Shown here: positions 1 through 8,335 of the stretch, one piece after another
How positions within the stretch are numbered: the first letter of the stretch is position 1
Layout: each line of letters begins with the position of its first letter
Position numbers and translations under genes: made by a program
Notes under the pieces: generated by a model
Seen by the model: the letters and a program-made list of their open reading frames with translations, nothing else
Database searches by the model: none
What the model was told of the DNA's origin: nothing
Assembly: GCA_016699735.1 (NCBI GenBank)
Contig: CP065008.1
Coordinates: 1,674,001-1,738,000, forward strand
Source: Alphaproteobacteria bacterium
Lineage (GTDB): Bacteria; Pseudomonadota; Alphaproteobacteria; Micavibrionales; Micavibrionaceae
DNA length: 64,000 nucleotides
Reading direction: 5' to 3'

Positions 1-361
1 GAACGCGGAGGTCAAGGCGGTCATCCTCGGAATCGGCATCAACATTTTATCCGCTCCGGCGGAAGTAGGGATTGCCCTTGAAGACGCCACGGGTATAGGC
101 GTACCACTCGCCTCCATACGGGATACGGTCCTGCAAATTCTGGCGCACGATTACACCCTCTGGCGGCAGGAGGGCTTTGCCCCGTTTCGCAGGCAATGGC
201 TTGAAAAGACTGTTCCCGCCCAAACGGTCATGAGCGTAGGGCAAGGGAACTCACTGAAATCAGGGATGTTTCAAGATATCGACCCGAAGGGAGGGTTGGT
301 TCTGAAAACCCCGGACGGCAGAAACCTGACCGTCACCTCGGGGGAAGTCCTTTTTATGTAA
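1..361 (+). CDS. birA: Biotin-[acetyl-CoA-carboxylase] ligase, C-terminal part (partial)
   Basis: The window opens inside this gene; about 119 codons remain in the frame starting at base 2. BirA activates biotin as biotinyl-AMP and attaches it to the biotin carrier protein of acetyl-CoA carboxylase in the cytoplasm. The visible part begins near the family motif VILGIGINI, which ends the catalytic domain. It finishes with the small SH3-like C-terminal domain, recognisable by the spacing G-x-IDPKGGLVL, then TPDG and a terminal GEVLFM. Whether the protein has the N-terminal DNA-binding domain of class II BirA cannot be seen. It stops 34 bases before coaX, another cofactor gene, and the birA-coaX-RNase J order is common in alphaproteobacteria. 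Family assignment is firm; only the truncation limits it. Confidence 0.88.
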   Translation, partial: NAEVKAVILGIGINILSAPAEVGIALEDATGIGVPLASIRDTVLQILAHDYTLWRQEGFAPFRRQWLEKTVPAQTVMSVGQGNSLKSGMFQDIDPKGGLVLKTPDGRNLTVTSGEVLFM

Positions 362-395
362 TGCCAGTCTCTTTTGAATATGCTATACCCTGCCC

Positions 396-1166
396 ATGTT
401 AATGGCCATCGACATCGGAAATACCAACACGGTCTTTGCCCTTTTTAAAGGGGACAAGGTCGAGCACTTCTGGCGCTGCCGGACGGATACGGCGCGTTCC
501 GTTGATGAATACGCAGTCTTTTTGCGTCCCTTGTTCGATATGGCCGGAGTGGAATGGTCCGACGTCAGAGACGTCATGATTTGCTCAGTAGTGCCTGAGG
601 CGGATTTACATATCGAGCGTTTTTCAATCAAATATCTTTCAAGAAAGCCATTTTTTGTAACGGCAGCTTCTGTCAAAGGGGTAAAAATTGATCTGGACAG
701 GCCTGCAGAATTGGGAGCCGACCGCATCGTCAACGCCGTCGCGGTGGTTGAGCATTACCGCACCCCGGCGGTCGTCATTGATTTTGGAACGGCGACGACT
801 TTTGATGTCATCGACAACCACGGAACCTACAGAGGCGGCGTGATCGCGCCCGGCGTCCGCCTGTCCATAGAAGCCCTGCACAGCCGCGCCGCGAAACTGC
901 CTAAGGTCAGCATCCAGAAGCCTCCGGCGGTCATCGGCCGTAATACCGTGGACGCCATGCAGTCCGGTATGTATTGGGGCTATATCGGCCTGATCGAGGG
1001 AATAGTGCGGCAAATACGAGAAGAGATAGGTGCGGAGCTTTTTGTTCTGGCCACCGGCGGTCTGGCCGTCCTTTATGCAGAGGGGACAGAGATTATCGAG
1101 GAGGTGGACGAACACCTGACCCTCAAAGGTTTGCTGAAAATTTATCAGGACCATAAGAGTAAGTAA
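396..1166 (+). CDS. coaX: Type III pantothenate kinase
   Basis: CoaX phosphorylates pantothenate, the first committed step of coenzyme A synthesis, and belongs to the ASKHA fold. The 256-residue length is normal. Seen directly: the N-terminal phosphate-binding motif DIGNTNTVFAL (about residues 5-15), ELGADR (about 105-110), and VIDFGTATTFD (about 128-138), the signature that separates CoaX from CoaA. The start ATG at 396 follows TATACC-ctgccc with no Shine-Dalgarno. A second in-frame ATG at 402 gives MAIDIGNTN and is equally possible. RNase J begins three bases after its stop, so the two are very likely co-transcribed. Type III kinases do not show the CoA feedback inhibition of CoaA (family knowledge). 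Confidence 0.96.
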   Translation: MLMAIDIGNTNTVFALFKGDKVEHFWRCRTDTARSVDEYAVFLRPLFDMAGVEWSDVRDVMICSVVPEADLHIERFSIKYLSRKPFFVTAASVKGVKIDLDRPAELGADRIVNAVAVVEHYRTPAVVIDFGTATTFDVIDNHGTYRGGVIAPGVRLSIEALHSRAAKLPKVSIQKPPAVIGRNTVDAMQSGMYWGYIGLIEGIVRQIREEIGAELFVLATGGLAVLYAEGTEIIEEVDEHLTLKGLLKIYQDHKSK

Positions 1167-1168
1167 TA

Positions 1169-2863
1169 ATGCCGTCAAACCGCTTGCTTAAAAAGGACGG
1201 CCTTTATTTTATCCCCTTGGGAGGCAGCGAGCAGTTCGGCATCAACCTGAACATCTATGTCTGTAACGGGCAGTTTCTAGCCGTGGATTGCGGGATGGGG
1301 TTTGCCGATGAGCGCTTTCCGGGAATTGACATAGTCCTGCCCGACCCGGCCTTTCTTGAGCAGAATAAAAAGAAGCTCAAGGGCATGATTATCACCCACG
1401 CCCATGAGGATCACATCGGTGCAGTGAGCCATTTATGGCCCCGGTTCGAGTGTCCTCTCTACGCCACCCCGTTCACAGCGGTGGTCCTAAGAAAAAAGCT
1501 CGAAGAAGCCGGAATTTATGACGCTAAAATAAACGTGGTTGACCCGCTCATGAAGGTTCAGATCGGAACCTTCGGGGTTCAGTTCATCCCCGTCTCGCAC
1601 TCGGTGCCCGATAGCTGCGCCTTGATGATCCGCACCGAACATGGCAACATCCTGCATAGCGGCGACTGGAACCTTGACCCCAACCCGGTCGTGGGCCTGA
1701 AGACCGAAGATAAAACTTTTAAAAGCTTGGGCGAGGAGGGGATCGTTGCCTACATAGGAGATTCCACTAACGCGCTTGTCCCCGGATTTTCCGGCTCCGA
1801 GCGGGACGCCTCTAAAGGGCTTTACGAAGAATTCAAAAACCGCAAAGGCCGGATCGCCGTAACCCTCTTTTCCTCGAACATAGGCCGCATGGTCAGTATA
1901 GCCGAGGCCGCCCACAAGACCGGCCGCCATGTGACCGTCGTTGGGCGCTCCCTGCACCGCATGGTTGCCGCCGCGCAGGAATGCGGCTATCTCCGCAACC
2001 TCAAGGAATTCGTATCCGAAGAAGATATCGGATTTTTGCCGGACGAAAAGACGGTATTGATCGTGACGGGATCGCAGGGTGAATACCGCTCCGCATTAGC
2101 CCGGATCGCACGCGACGAACACCCTTCCGTGCATTTATCGAAGGGCGATACGGTGATTTTCTCAGCCCGCGCCATACCGGGGAACGAACGTAACATCAAC
2201 GCGGTAAAGAACAACCTCGTAGCCAAGGGTATACATATCATATCGCCGGGTGAAACAGACAATACCATCCATGTGTCCGGTCATCCCTGCCGTGGCGAGA
2301 TCGAGCAGATGCTGCAATGGACCCGTCCGGCCTGCGTCATCCCGGTTCACGGGGAAAGATTACAGCTGGAAGCCCATGCGGGACTGGCCCGGGCCTGTCA
2401 GGTGCCGCAAACTGTCGTTCCTTCGAACGGATCGCTCATCCGTCTGGCTCCCGGCCCGGTCGAGGAAATCGCCAAGGTTGAAACAGGCCTTTTGGCCGTT
2501 GATCAGGATCGTCTGATCCCCTCAGGTGACCCCTCCATCATAGCCCGCAGAAAGCTGCAGTATACCGGGGCGGTCCACGCCTCTCTTCTGCTGTCGTCAG
2601 GCGGAGAAATTTTAGGAGACATCTGTCTGGACATGATCGGCCTGACCGACGGCCGCAATCCCTCAAAACTTGAAGACGATATCTTTGCCGAGATTGAGGA
2701 AATCGTCGCTGACATCGCCGAAGGACCGCGCCTTGATGAGAATGCCGTCGCCGAAGAAGTCCGCATCTGCCTGCGCCGCTTTTTGCACAACCGTCTTGGG
2801 ATTAAGCCGAAAACCACGGTCCACGTCCTGCGTGTTCCCGAATCCAGAGGCAAAACAAAGTGA
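1169..2863 (+). CDS. rnj: Ribonuclease J family exo/endoribonuclease
   Basis: A 564-residue metallo-beta-lactamase/beta-CASP ribonuclease that acts in mRNA decay and rRNA 5' maturation. The catalytic zinc motif THAHEDHIGAV is at about residues 75-85, with further metal-ligand motifs SHSVPDS and HSGDWN. The beta-CASP region holds GDSTNA, a TGSQGE segment and HVSGHPCRGE, and the metal histidine lies in IPVHGE. The C-terminal RNase J domain follows. The length matches the family (about 550-560). The gene begins three bases after coaX. Its stop overlaps the GTG start of the next gene as GTGA, implying translational coupling. RNase J coexists with RNase E in many alphaproteobacteria, but this window cannot show that. 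Confidence 0.96.
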   Translation: MPSNRLLKKDGLYFIPLGGSEQFGINLNIYVCNGQFLAVDCGMGFADERFPGIDIVLPDPAFLEQNKKKLKGMIITHAHEDHIGAVSHLWPRFECPLYATPFTAVVLRKKLEEAGIYDAKINVVDPLMKVQIGTFGVQFIPVSHSVPDSCALMIRTEHGNILHSGDWNLDPNPVVGLKTEDKTFKSLGEEGIVAYIGDSTNALVPGFSGSERDASKGLYEEFKNRKGRIAVTLFSSNIGRMVSIAEAAHKTGRHVTVVGRSLHRMVAAAQECGYLRNLKEFVSEEDIGFLPDEKTVLIVTGSQGEYRSALARIARDEHPSVHLSKGDTVIFSARAIPGNERNINAVKNNLVAKGIHIISPGETDNTIHVSGHPCRGEIEQMLQWTRPACVIPVHGERLQLEAHAGLARACQVPQTVVPSNGSLIRLAPGPVEEIAKVETGLLAVDQDRLIPSGDPSIIARRKLQYTGAVHASLLLSSGGEILGDICLDMIGLTDGRNPSKLEDDIFAEIEEIVADIAEGPRLDENAVAEEVRICLRRFLHNRLGIKPKTTVHVLRVPESRGKTK

Positions 2864-3117
2864 CCGTATTTTCAGGAATCGTCGTTTTTACCTGCATCTG
2901 GTGGACGGTGATTTTCTGCGTCCTGCCGTTGGGCATGGCTCGCGAGCATGAACCTCAGGATCAACTCTCCGCCCCCGGCGCTCCCTCAGACCCGCAACTG
3001 AAAAAGAAACTGATCCTCACGACGGGCATAAGTATTATGTTATGGCTTATGGCCTTTGCCCTGATCGAGTCCGGCTGGATCGACTGGCATGAACTGGCGA
3101 CGCAGAAATACGGATAA
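2860..3117 (+). CDS. DUF1467 family small membrane protein
   Basis: An 85-residue protein with two predicted membrane helices (about residues 4-25 and 51-70). Between them is a short charged, proline-rich loop starting REHEPQD; both the loop and the placement downstream of RNase J fit the alphaproteobacterial DUF1467 family. The WWTVIFCVLPLG segment is typical of that family. Function is unknown. It starts with GTG inside the RNase J stop (GTGA overlap) and ends four bases before the next ATG, so it sits in the middle of an operon. Assignment to DUF1467 rests on recall of the family pattern; the membrane topology is a direct reading of hydrophobicity. Confidence 0.82.
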   Translation: MTVFSGIVVFTCIWWTVIFCVLPLGMAREHEPQDQLSAPGAPSDPQLKKKLILTTGISIMLWLMAFALIESGWIDWHELATQKYG

Positions 3118-3121
3118 CCGC

Positions 3122-3577
3122 ATGAAAACTATTAATTATGTAGCCTTTTTTGCCTTGCTTTGTCTGTCGGGCGTACAGGCGTACGCTGAAGACAGTGAGG
3201 CAAATCCAAAGAAAAACATCTGCAGGGAAATGGAACAGCATCAAACGGCCGGAGCCGACTACGTCCCCGGCGTGGATGTGGATGGAAACGCGGTCGTCCC
3301 CGCCGATCTGGAGCAGCAGGTTCCGGCCGTCTTCGATCCTGTAATCATTCCCATAACCGTCGATCTGGCCGAGCGTTACGGCTTGACCTTGCCTGCGGGC
3401 GTAGAACTCAAGCCGGAAGTCGCCTGGATGGAAATTTACCGTGATGGTCGGGTGCTCTTTAATGGTGAGGATATGCAGGGACGAGTGAAAGCCGCCTGCC
3501 TTCTGGAAAACACTGAAAACCCGCCGGAACAGGATGGACAGCCAAGCCCCGATCCCTTAGTCTCTGGCGGTAATTAA
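3122..3577 (+). CDS. Small exported protein of unknown function
   Basis: A 151-residue protein with a clear signal peptide: MKT followed by a hydrophobic stretch and likely cleavage after AYA at about residue 22. The mature part has a YVPGVDVDGNAVVPADL segment and a predicted globular beta-rich region (VIIPITVDLAERYG), ending in a proline-rich tail. Similar short exported proteins occur next to proS in other alphaproteobacteria, but I know of no assigned role. The open frame extends upstream to 3089; the ATG at 3122 is chosen because the signal peptide starts there and the gene then begins four bases after the DUF1467 stop. It is probably co-transcribed with RNase J and proS. It is likely periplasmic. 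Confidence 0.8.
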   Translation: MKTINYVAFFALLCLSGVQAYAEDSEANPKKNICREMEQHQTAGADYVPGVDVDGNAVVPADLEQQVPAVFDPVIIPITVDLAERYGLTLPAGVELKPEVAWMEIYRDGRVLFNGEDMQGRVKAACLLENTENPPEQDGQPSPDPLVSGGN

Positions 3578-3603
3578 GAAAAAAGTGCCGGAGCGTCAAA
3601 GAG

Positions 3604-5064
3604 ATGAATAAACCCGCCAAAGCCGCGATCAGAACCGCCATCACCCCGACAAGGGCCGAGGATTTTCCCGAATGGTACCAGCAGGTCATCAAGGCCGCCG
3701 ATATGGCCGAAAACTCCCCCGTGCGCGGCTGCATGATCATCAAACCTTACGGTCTGGCGATCTGGGAGAACATGGTCCGTATTTTCGATCCGTGGCTGAA
3801 GGATTACGGCGTTCAAAACGCCTCCTTCCCGCTGCTTATCCCCGTCAGCTTCCTCTCCAAGGAGGCCGAACACGTGGACGGTTTCGCCAAGGAGTGCGCG
3901 GTCGTCACGCATCACCGTCTGGAGATGGGTGAAAACGGCCTCGTTCCGACCGGAAAGCTGGAGGAACCTTACGTCATCCGCCCGACCTCGGAGACCATCA
4001 TCGGCGACGCCATGGCCCGCTGGATTCAGTCCTACCGCGACCTGCCCCTGAAGCTCAACCAGTGGGGCAACGTCATGCGCTGGGAAATGCGGACGCGGAT
4101 GTTTCTCCGCACATCCGAATTTTTCTGGCACGAGGGCCACTGCGCGTTTGAAAACGCGGAAGGCGCCAAAAGCGATTGCCTGACCATTCTGGATTTTTAC
4201 GAAAAATTCTTCCGCGACTACTGTGCCTTCACAGGGTTCAAAGGAGTGAAAACCCCCGAGGAACGCTTCCCCGGCGCCGACGAAACCTATTCCTTTGAAT
4301 CGATCATGCAGGACGGCAAGGCTCTGCAGGCCGCCACGACCCACGATCTGGGCCGAAATTTCGCCAAAAGCTGCGACATCAAATATCAGGGCCGCGACGG
4401 CAACGAGCATTATGTCCACACCACAAGCTGGGCCTTTAGCACCCGCGTCATTGGCGGCCTCATCATGATGCACGCCGACGATGACGGCCTCATCATGCCC
4501 CCCCGCATCGCCCCGCATCAGGTCGTAATCCTTCCGGTCCTGAAAGACGATGGCACAACGCCGCAGATTATGGAGTTCTGCACAAACCTGACGGCAAAAC
4601 TCAAGGCACAGGGCATAACGGTTAAACTGGACGAACGTGAAATGCGAACCCCGGACAAAATGTGGGATGCTGTCAAAAAGGGCGTCCCCGTGCGCGTGGA
4701 GATCGGCGGCCGCGAGGCGCAGGATCAGGCCGTAACCTTCGTCCGCCGCGATCTCGGTCGGGAATCGAAAACAACTCTGCCCGCAGACGCTTTCCTGAAG
4801 GAGATTACAAAAACTCTGGACGCGATCCATGACAGTATGCTGGACCGTTCAAGAAAATTCCACGCCGCCAGCCTGACGGAGGGCAAAACGGTCAGCGACA
4901 TCAAGGAGTATTTCGCGTCTGGAAAAACAGGACTTGTGAAAGTCCCCATCGAAGTGCTGAACGACGAAAAACTGGCAGATGTAAAAAGCGAATATGGCCT
5001 CTCGGCGCGTAACAAACCCTTCGAGGACGAGGGACGCAAGGTTCTCTTAGGCCGGGCATACTAA
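3604..5064 (+). CDS. proS: Prolyl-tRNA synthetase, archaeal/eukaryotic-type (short, no editing insert)
   Basis: Charges tRNA-Pro with proline. At 486 residues, and opening with TPTRAEDFPEWYQQVIK followed by IKPYG, this is the archaeal/eukaryotic-like (type 3) ProS rather than the standard bacterial form. Class II motifs are visible: motif 2 around VMRWEMRTRMFLRTSEFFWHEG and motif 3 around HVTTSWAFSTRVIGG-like sequence (here HTTSWAFSTRVIGG). The anticodon-binding domain follows (about residues 300-400). The C-terminal domain ends GRAY with the terminal tyrosine typical of the type, and lacks the cysteine zinc ligands of some relatives. Most alphaproteobacteria I know carry the other bacterial type, which suggests old transfer (inference). 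A weak AAAGAG precedes the ATG. It is followed by lolC after 47 bases. Confidence 0.95.
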   Translation: MNKPAKAAIRTAITPTRAEDFPEWYQQVIKAADMAENSPVRGCMIIKPYGLAIWENMVRIFDPWLKDYGVQNASFPLLIPVSFLSKEAEHVDGFAKECAVVTHHRLEMGENGLVPTGKLEEPYVIRPTSETIIGDAMARWIQSYRDLPLKLNQWGNVMRWEMRTRMFLRTSEFFWHEGHCAFENAEGAKSDCLTILDFYEKFFRDYCAFTGFKGVKTPEERFPGADETYSFESIMQDGKALQAATTHDLGRNFAKSCDIKYQGRDGNEHYVHTTSWAFSTRVIGGLIMMHADDDGLIMPPRIAPHQVVILPVLKDDGTTPQIMEFCTNLTAKLKAQGITVKLDEREMRTPDKMWDAVKKGVPVRVEIGGREAQDQAVTFVRRDLGRESKTTLPADAFLKEITKTLDAIHDSMLDRSRKFHAASLTEGKTVSDIKEYFASGKTGLVKVPIEVLNDEKLADVKSEYGLSARNKPFEDEGRKVLLGRAY

Positions 5065-5111
5065 CTGTAAGAGCAACAAGTCTCCCGTCAAAGGAGGGCA
5101 GGCGGTAACAA

Positions 5112-6356
5112 ATGTTTTCCAGATTTGAACGGATGGTTGCCTGGCGCTACCTGCGCTCAAAAAAGGCGGAAGGCTTCGTCTCCGTCATTGCCGGATTTTC
5201 CTTTATGGGGATCCTTCTCGGGGTAGCCACGCTTATTATCGTCATGTCGGTGATGAATGGCTTCCGGGAGGAACTGTTTGGCCGGATTCTCGGTCTGGGC
5301 GGCCACATGAACGCCTATTCAACGTCAGGCAAGCTCTACGATTACGAAATGCTCGTCGCCAAACTCAAGGAAATAGACGGCATAAAAAGCGTGACCCCCG
5401 TCATAGAAAGCCAGTCCCTGATGACCACGGCGGAAGGGCAGGCGAACGGGGTCATGGTCCGCGCCCTCAGTCAGGAGGATTTCTCCGCCCGCGACATCCT
5501 CTTCAACGGCATCAAGCAGGGGGAAATCGGCAACTTCGTCGAAGGCAAGATTGCGGTTGGGACAGTTCTCGCCGACCGCTACAAACTCAAGCCGGGGGAC
5601 AAAATCACGCTGATCTCACCCGAAGTCAAAAGCGGTCCCTTCGGCAATATGCAGCGCAAAAAGACTTATGAAGTCGGAATTATTTTTGACGTCGAAATGT
5701 ACGAATATAACAGCGGCTTTATCTTCATGCCTCTGGCCGCGGCCCAGAAGCTTTTTAATTATGGCGAAGGGGTCAGCTCTCTGGAAATCTTTCTCACCGA
5801 CGCCGACAGGCTCGATGAAATCCGTCAGGCGGCGGAAATAAAGATCGATCCGTTCGCAAAAGTGTATGACTGGCGGGATATGAACCGCAGCTTCTTTAAC
5901 GCCCTCAATGTCGAACGCAACGTCATGTTCCTGATCCTCAGCCTGATCATCCTCGTTGCCGCCTTCAACATCATCTCGTCCATGATCATGCTCGTGAAGG
6001 ACAAAGGCCACGATATCGCCATCATGCGGACCATGGGCGCGACCCGCCGTAATATGCTGAAAATCTTTATCCTGACGGGCGCCAGCATCGGCTTCATCGG
6101 CACATTCTTCGGCGCGGCGCTCGGAATTTCCTTCGCGTTGAACATCGAGTCCATCCGCAAATGGATTGAAAGCATGACGGGCTATACGGTCTGGGATGCC
6201 GAAATCCGCTTTCTCTCCGAAATTCCGGCGGTGATCGACTGGAACGAGGTGATCGCCGTCATCGCCATGGCCTTCTTCCTGTCCGTAGCGGCGACGCTCT
6301 ATCCGGCCTGGCGGGCGGCACGTCTCGACCCCGTCGAAGCGATGCGGTATGAGTAG
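5112..6356 (+). CDS. lolC: Lipoprotein-releasing ABC transporter permease LolC/LolE
   Basis: Inner-membrane permease of the Lol system, which extracts outer-membrane lipoproteins and passes them to LolA. The 414 residues show the family architecture. There is one N-terminal membrane helix (about 22-45, after RYLRSKKAEGF), a large periplasmic MacB-like domain (about 50-265), and three C-terminal helices (about 270-300, 315-345, 375-400) ending PAWRAARLDPVEAMRYE. The motif IMRTMGATRRNMLKIF before the third helix is the cytoplasmic coupling region that contacts the ATPase. Only one permease gene is present, as usual in alphaproteobacteria, where a LolC/E homodimer is expected. A strong AAAGGAGG lies at about 5091, slightly far from the ATG. 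The neighbouring ATPase gene lolD follows directly. Confidence 0.95.
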   Translation: MFSRFERMVAWRYLRSKKAEGFVSVIAGFSFMGILLGVATLIIVMSVMNGFREELFGRILGLGGHMNAYSTSGKLYDYEMLVAKLKEIDGIKSVTPVIESQSLMTTAEGQANGVMVRALSQEDFSARDILFNGIKQGEIGNFVEGKIAVGTVLADRYKLKPGDKITLISPEVKSGPFGNMQRKKTYEVGIIFDVEMYEYNSGFIFMPLAAAQKLFNYGEGVSSLEIFLTDADRLDEIRQAAEIKIDPFAKVYDWRDMNRSFFNALNVERNVMFLILSLIILVAAFNIISSMIMLVKDKGHDIAIMRTMGATRRNMLKIFILTGASIGFIGTFFGAALGISFALNIESIRKWIESMTGYTVWDAEIRFLSEIPAVIDWNEVIAVIAMAFFLSVAATLYPAWRAARLDPVEAMRYE

Positions 6357-6366
6357 GGGGCAGGCG

Positions 6367-7191
6367 ATGTACGAACCCGGCGTTCTCTCCTCCATCTTCG
6401 ACCGCCACAGCATGGTCACGGGAACTCTGGAGTCTGAACCGACCACGTTGGAAACGAACAAGCTTTGGAAAAGTTCAGGCGTCTTCCGTATCCGAAAATT
6501 TAAACGCACGGAGGGCGACATTTTATTGACCGTTCAGGGTCTGGAAAAGCGCTACCAGCAGGGCAACCGGACCCTGAATATTCTTCAGAAACTGAATCTT
6601 CGCCTCCGTGGCGGGGAAATCACGGCACTAGTAGGGCCAAGCGGATCGGGGAAATCGACGCTTTTGCATATATTGGGCCTTCTCGATACCCCCACGGGTG
6701 GCCAGATCATTATCGGCGACCAGATCGTCGGCAAGATGAACGACAGCGCCCGCACACGCCTGCGAAACAAATCAATCGGCTTTGTCTACCAGTTCCACCA
6801 TCTGCTGCCGGAATTCACCGCTCTCGAAAACGTCGCTATGCCCCTCATCATCGGGGGCACGAATATGCGTGAGGCCAAAGACCGGGCGGAGGAATACCTC
6901 AAGGCCATGGGGCTGGCCGAACGCGTCAAGCACCGTCCGGCGGAACTGTCTGGCGGCGAGCAGCAGCGCGTGGCGATTGCCCGCGCCCTTGTCAATCAGC
7001 CCAAGCTGCTTTTCGCCGACGAACCGACTGGAAATCTGGATCCTGAAACCTCGCAGGAGGTTTTTGAAATCCTGATGGAACAGGTCCGCAGCCGAGGCAT
7101 CGGCGCCCTCATAGCTACGCACAACATCGCCCTGGCTGAGGAAATGGACCGGATACTGGAACTCAAGGGCGGCAAGCTGGTGCCGTACTAG
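6367..7191 (+). CDS. lolD: Lipoprotein-releasing ABC transporter ATPase LolD (start uncertain)
   Basis: ATPase partner of LolC. The ABC core is complete: Walker A GPSGSGKST, Q-loop in FVYQFHHLLPEF, signature LSGGEQQRVAIARAL, Walker B LLFADEPTGNLDP and the H-loop THN. LolD is normally about 225-235 residues, and the core here starts only at TVQGLEKRY. Three starts are possible. ATG 6349 overlaps the lolC stop. ATG 6367 is preceded by AGGGGG and gives 274 residues. TTG 6526 is preceded by GGAGGG ten bases upstream and gives a family-length 221 residues. I report 6367, but the roughly 53-residue extension has no recognisable domain and the TTG start is a serious rival. The gene acts at the cytoplasmic face of the inner membrane. 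Confidence 0.93.
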   Translation: MYEPGVLSSIFDRHSMVTGTLESEPTTLETNKLWKSSGVFRIRKFKRTEGDILLTVQGLEKRYQQGNRTLNILQKLNLRLRGGEITALVGPSGSGKSTLLHILGLLDTPTGGQIIIGDQIVGKMNDSARTRLRNKSIGFVYQFHHLLPEFTALENVAMPLIIGGTNMREAKDRAEEYLKAMGLAERVKHRPAELSGGEQQRVAIARALVNQPKLLFADEPTGNLDPETSQEVFEILMEQVRSRGIGALIATHNIALAEEMDRILELKGGKLVPY

Positions 7192-7199
7192 GCGCAGTA

Positions 7200-8165
7200 G
7201 TGATTTCTGAGGAAAAGCCCTTTCGGTGGTCATTCAGTGAGGCATTCAAAGCATACCTCCGGGCGCTTGCTTGCGATTGCGGATTAGAAAATCTTCTCCG
7301 CCAAAATCTGAAAAAATCAGGTGTTGCTTATAAAGAAATCGTTTCCGCAGATACAAAAACGACCGTCCTGATTGCAGGCCCACCCGAAGGACAGCCGCTT
7401 CTTCTCCTTCACGGCACCCCCGGCAGCGCCCTGAGTTGGTGGAATTTTCTTAAAAGGCCTGGAATTTATCAAATCATAGCCGTTGATAGGCCAGGCTTTA
7501 GCCCGGCGAACAGGGCTATCCCTGATCCAGTGCGCGATTACAGCATTTTGAGCGCGATTTTAAAATCAGTAAGTCAAAGTCAGCAGGCCATCCTAGTCGG
7601 CCACTCCATGGGGGGCGGTTTGGCGGCAAAGTTAGCGGCAGATCACCCCGAAAAAGTCAAAGCATTGGTCCTGATCGGCGCCTCTCTCGATCCCGGTCTG
7701 GAGCAAATAAAACCCATACAAAAAGTGGCGAAGAAAGCACCCCTGAAACTACTAATTAACCGTTCCGCCCGCAACAGCAACGAGGAGCTAATAAAATATC
7801 CAGAGTTTTTAGAGCGCCTTTTGCCCGAACTGGAAAAGATAAAATGCCCTGTCTTGGCAGTGCACGCGCGGGATGACGGGTTAGTCCCATTTAAAAACGT
7901 AAGCTTCATGGAAAGAGAATTTAAGGGAGCACGCATTTTCAATAAGCTGTTGTTTGAGCATGGAGGGCATGACCTACACAGGTATAAAGACAGAGAAACA
8001 CTGAATGAAATCGGAAAAATTTTTAATCCGCGTATTTGCTTTTTGTCTTCAAGGGATACTTGCGGTCAAGTTCACGGTATTTTTCCTGTGACTCATCCAG
8101 CAAATCACGCATCTGGGCAAACTCGCGCAACTGTTCAGCCAGCCTGTCTGCTTCTTCCTTGGTAA
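7200..8165 (+). CDS. Alpha/beta hydrolase, C-terminal tail doubtful
   Basis: A serine hydrolase of the alpha/beta fold with unknown substrate. Seen: the oxyanion-hole motif LLLHGTPGSALSW (about residues 66-78), the nucleophile elbow VGHSMGGG with the catalytic serine, an acidic residue in VHARDDGLVP, and the late histidine in HGGHDLH. All three catalytic positions are therefore present within about 270 residues, where relatives end. The remaining 46 residues (from 8025 on) look unlike protein. They lie antisense to a plausible small gene on the other strand. They begin right after an A5T5 run (8015-8024), where one extra T would create an immediate stop. The GTG start at 7200 lacks a good Shine-Dalgarno. 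It sits between lolD and dnaE, which are often adjacent elsewhere. Confidence 0.8.
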   Translation: MISEEKPFRWSFSEAFKAYLRALACDCGLENLLRQNLKKSGVAYKEIVSADTKTTVLIAGPPEGQPLLLLHGTPGSALSWWNFLKRPGIYQIIAVDRPGFSPANRAIPDPVRDYSILSAILKSVSQSQQAILVGHSMGGGLAAKLAADHPEKVKALVLIGASLDPGLEQIKPIQKVAKKAPLKLLINRSARNSNEELIKYPEFLERLLPELEKIKCPVLAVHARDDGLVPFKNVSFMEREFKGARIFNKLLFEHGGHDLHRYKDRETLNEIGKIFNPRICFLSSRDTCGQVHGIFPVTHPANHASGQTRATVQPACLLLPW

Positions 8166-8193
8166 GTTTTCTGTCGTTCGGTGCCTTGTCCAT
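8023..8193 (-). CDS. Possible 56-residue charged helical protein, antisense to hydrolase 3' end
   Basis: A small frame that reads ATG (complement of 8191-8193) to TAA (8023-8025). The product starts MDKAPNDRKLTKEEADRL and continues with AEQLREFAQMRDLLDESQ, then ends rich in lysine. It is highly charged and strongly helical, with a heptad-like pattern (L, L, F, M, L, L), unlike the serine- and histidine-rich products of the other frames here. This is composition typical of a real small protein. I do not recognise the family. If real, it is convergent with the hydrolase and divergent from dnaE, and the hydrolase should stop near 8025. No experimental support is available, so I rate it as moderately likely. 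Confidence 0.5.
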   Translation of the reverse strand: MDKAPNDRKLTKEEADRLAEQLREFAQMRDLLDESQEKYRELDRKYPLKTKSKYAD

Positions 8194-8294
8194 GCACGAA
8201 CAGATTACCTCTTTTTATTTGCAGATAGAAGAAAAAGCTTCATACAGAAGGCTTGTTTGGCTAGCATAACCCCGCAATCTTCTCGGATTCACAT

Positions 8295-8319
8295 GTCGCC
8301 GCTGCAAAACAGCGGAGAC
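8295..8319 (+). promoter_or_regulatory. Stem-loop in the dnaE leader
   Basis: GTC-g-CCGCTG-caaaa-CAGCGG-a-GAC forms a six-pair perfect stem with a three-pair extension across one mismatch. It ends four bases before the GAGG Shine-Dalgarno (8323-8326) of dnaE. It may affect ribosome access or mRNA stability; no T run follows, so it is not a terminator. Confidence 0.4.
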
Positions 8320-8335
8320 ATTGAGGTTTTGTTTG

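Noticed and set aside
3574..4830. A 418-codon open frame on the minus strand opposite proS
   Set aside because: proS is complete and canonical; the antisense product has shadow-type composition (H, V, D, G rich) and no ribosome site.
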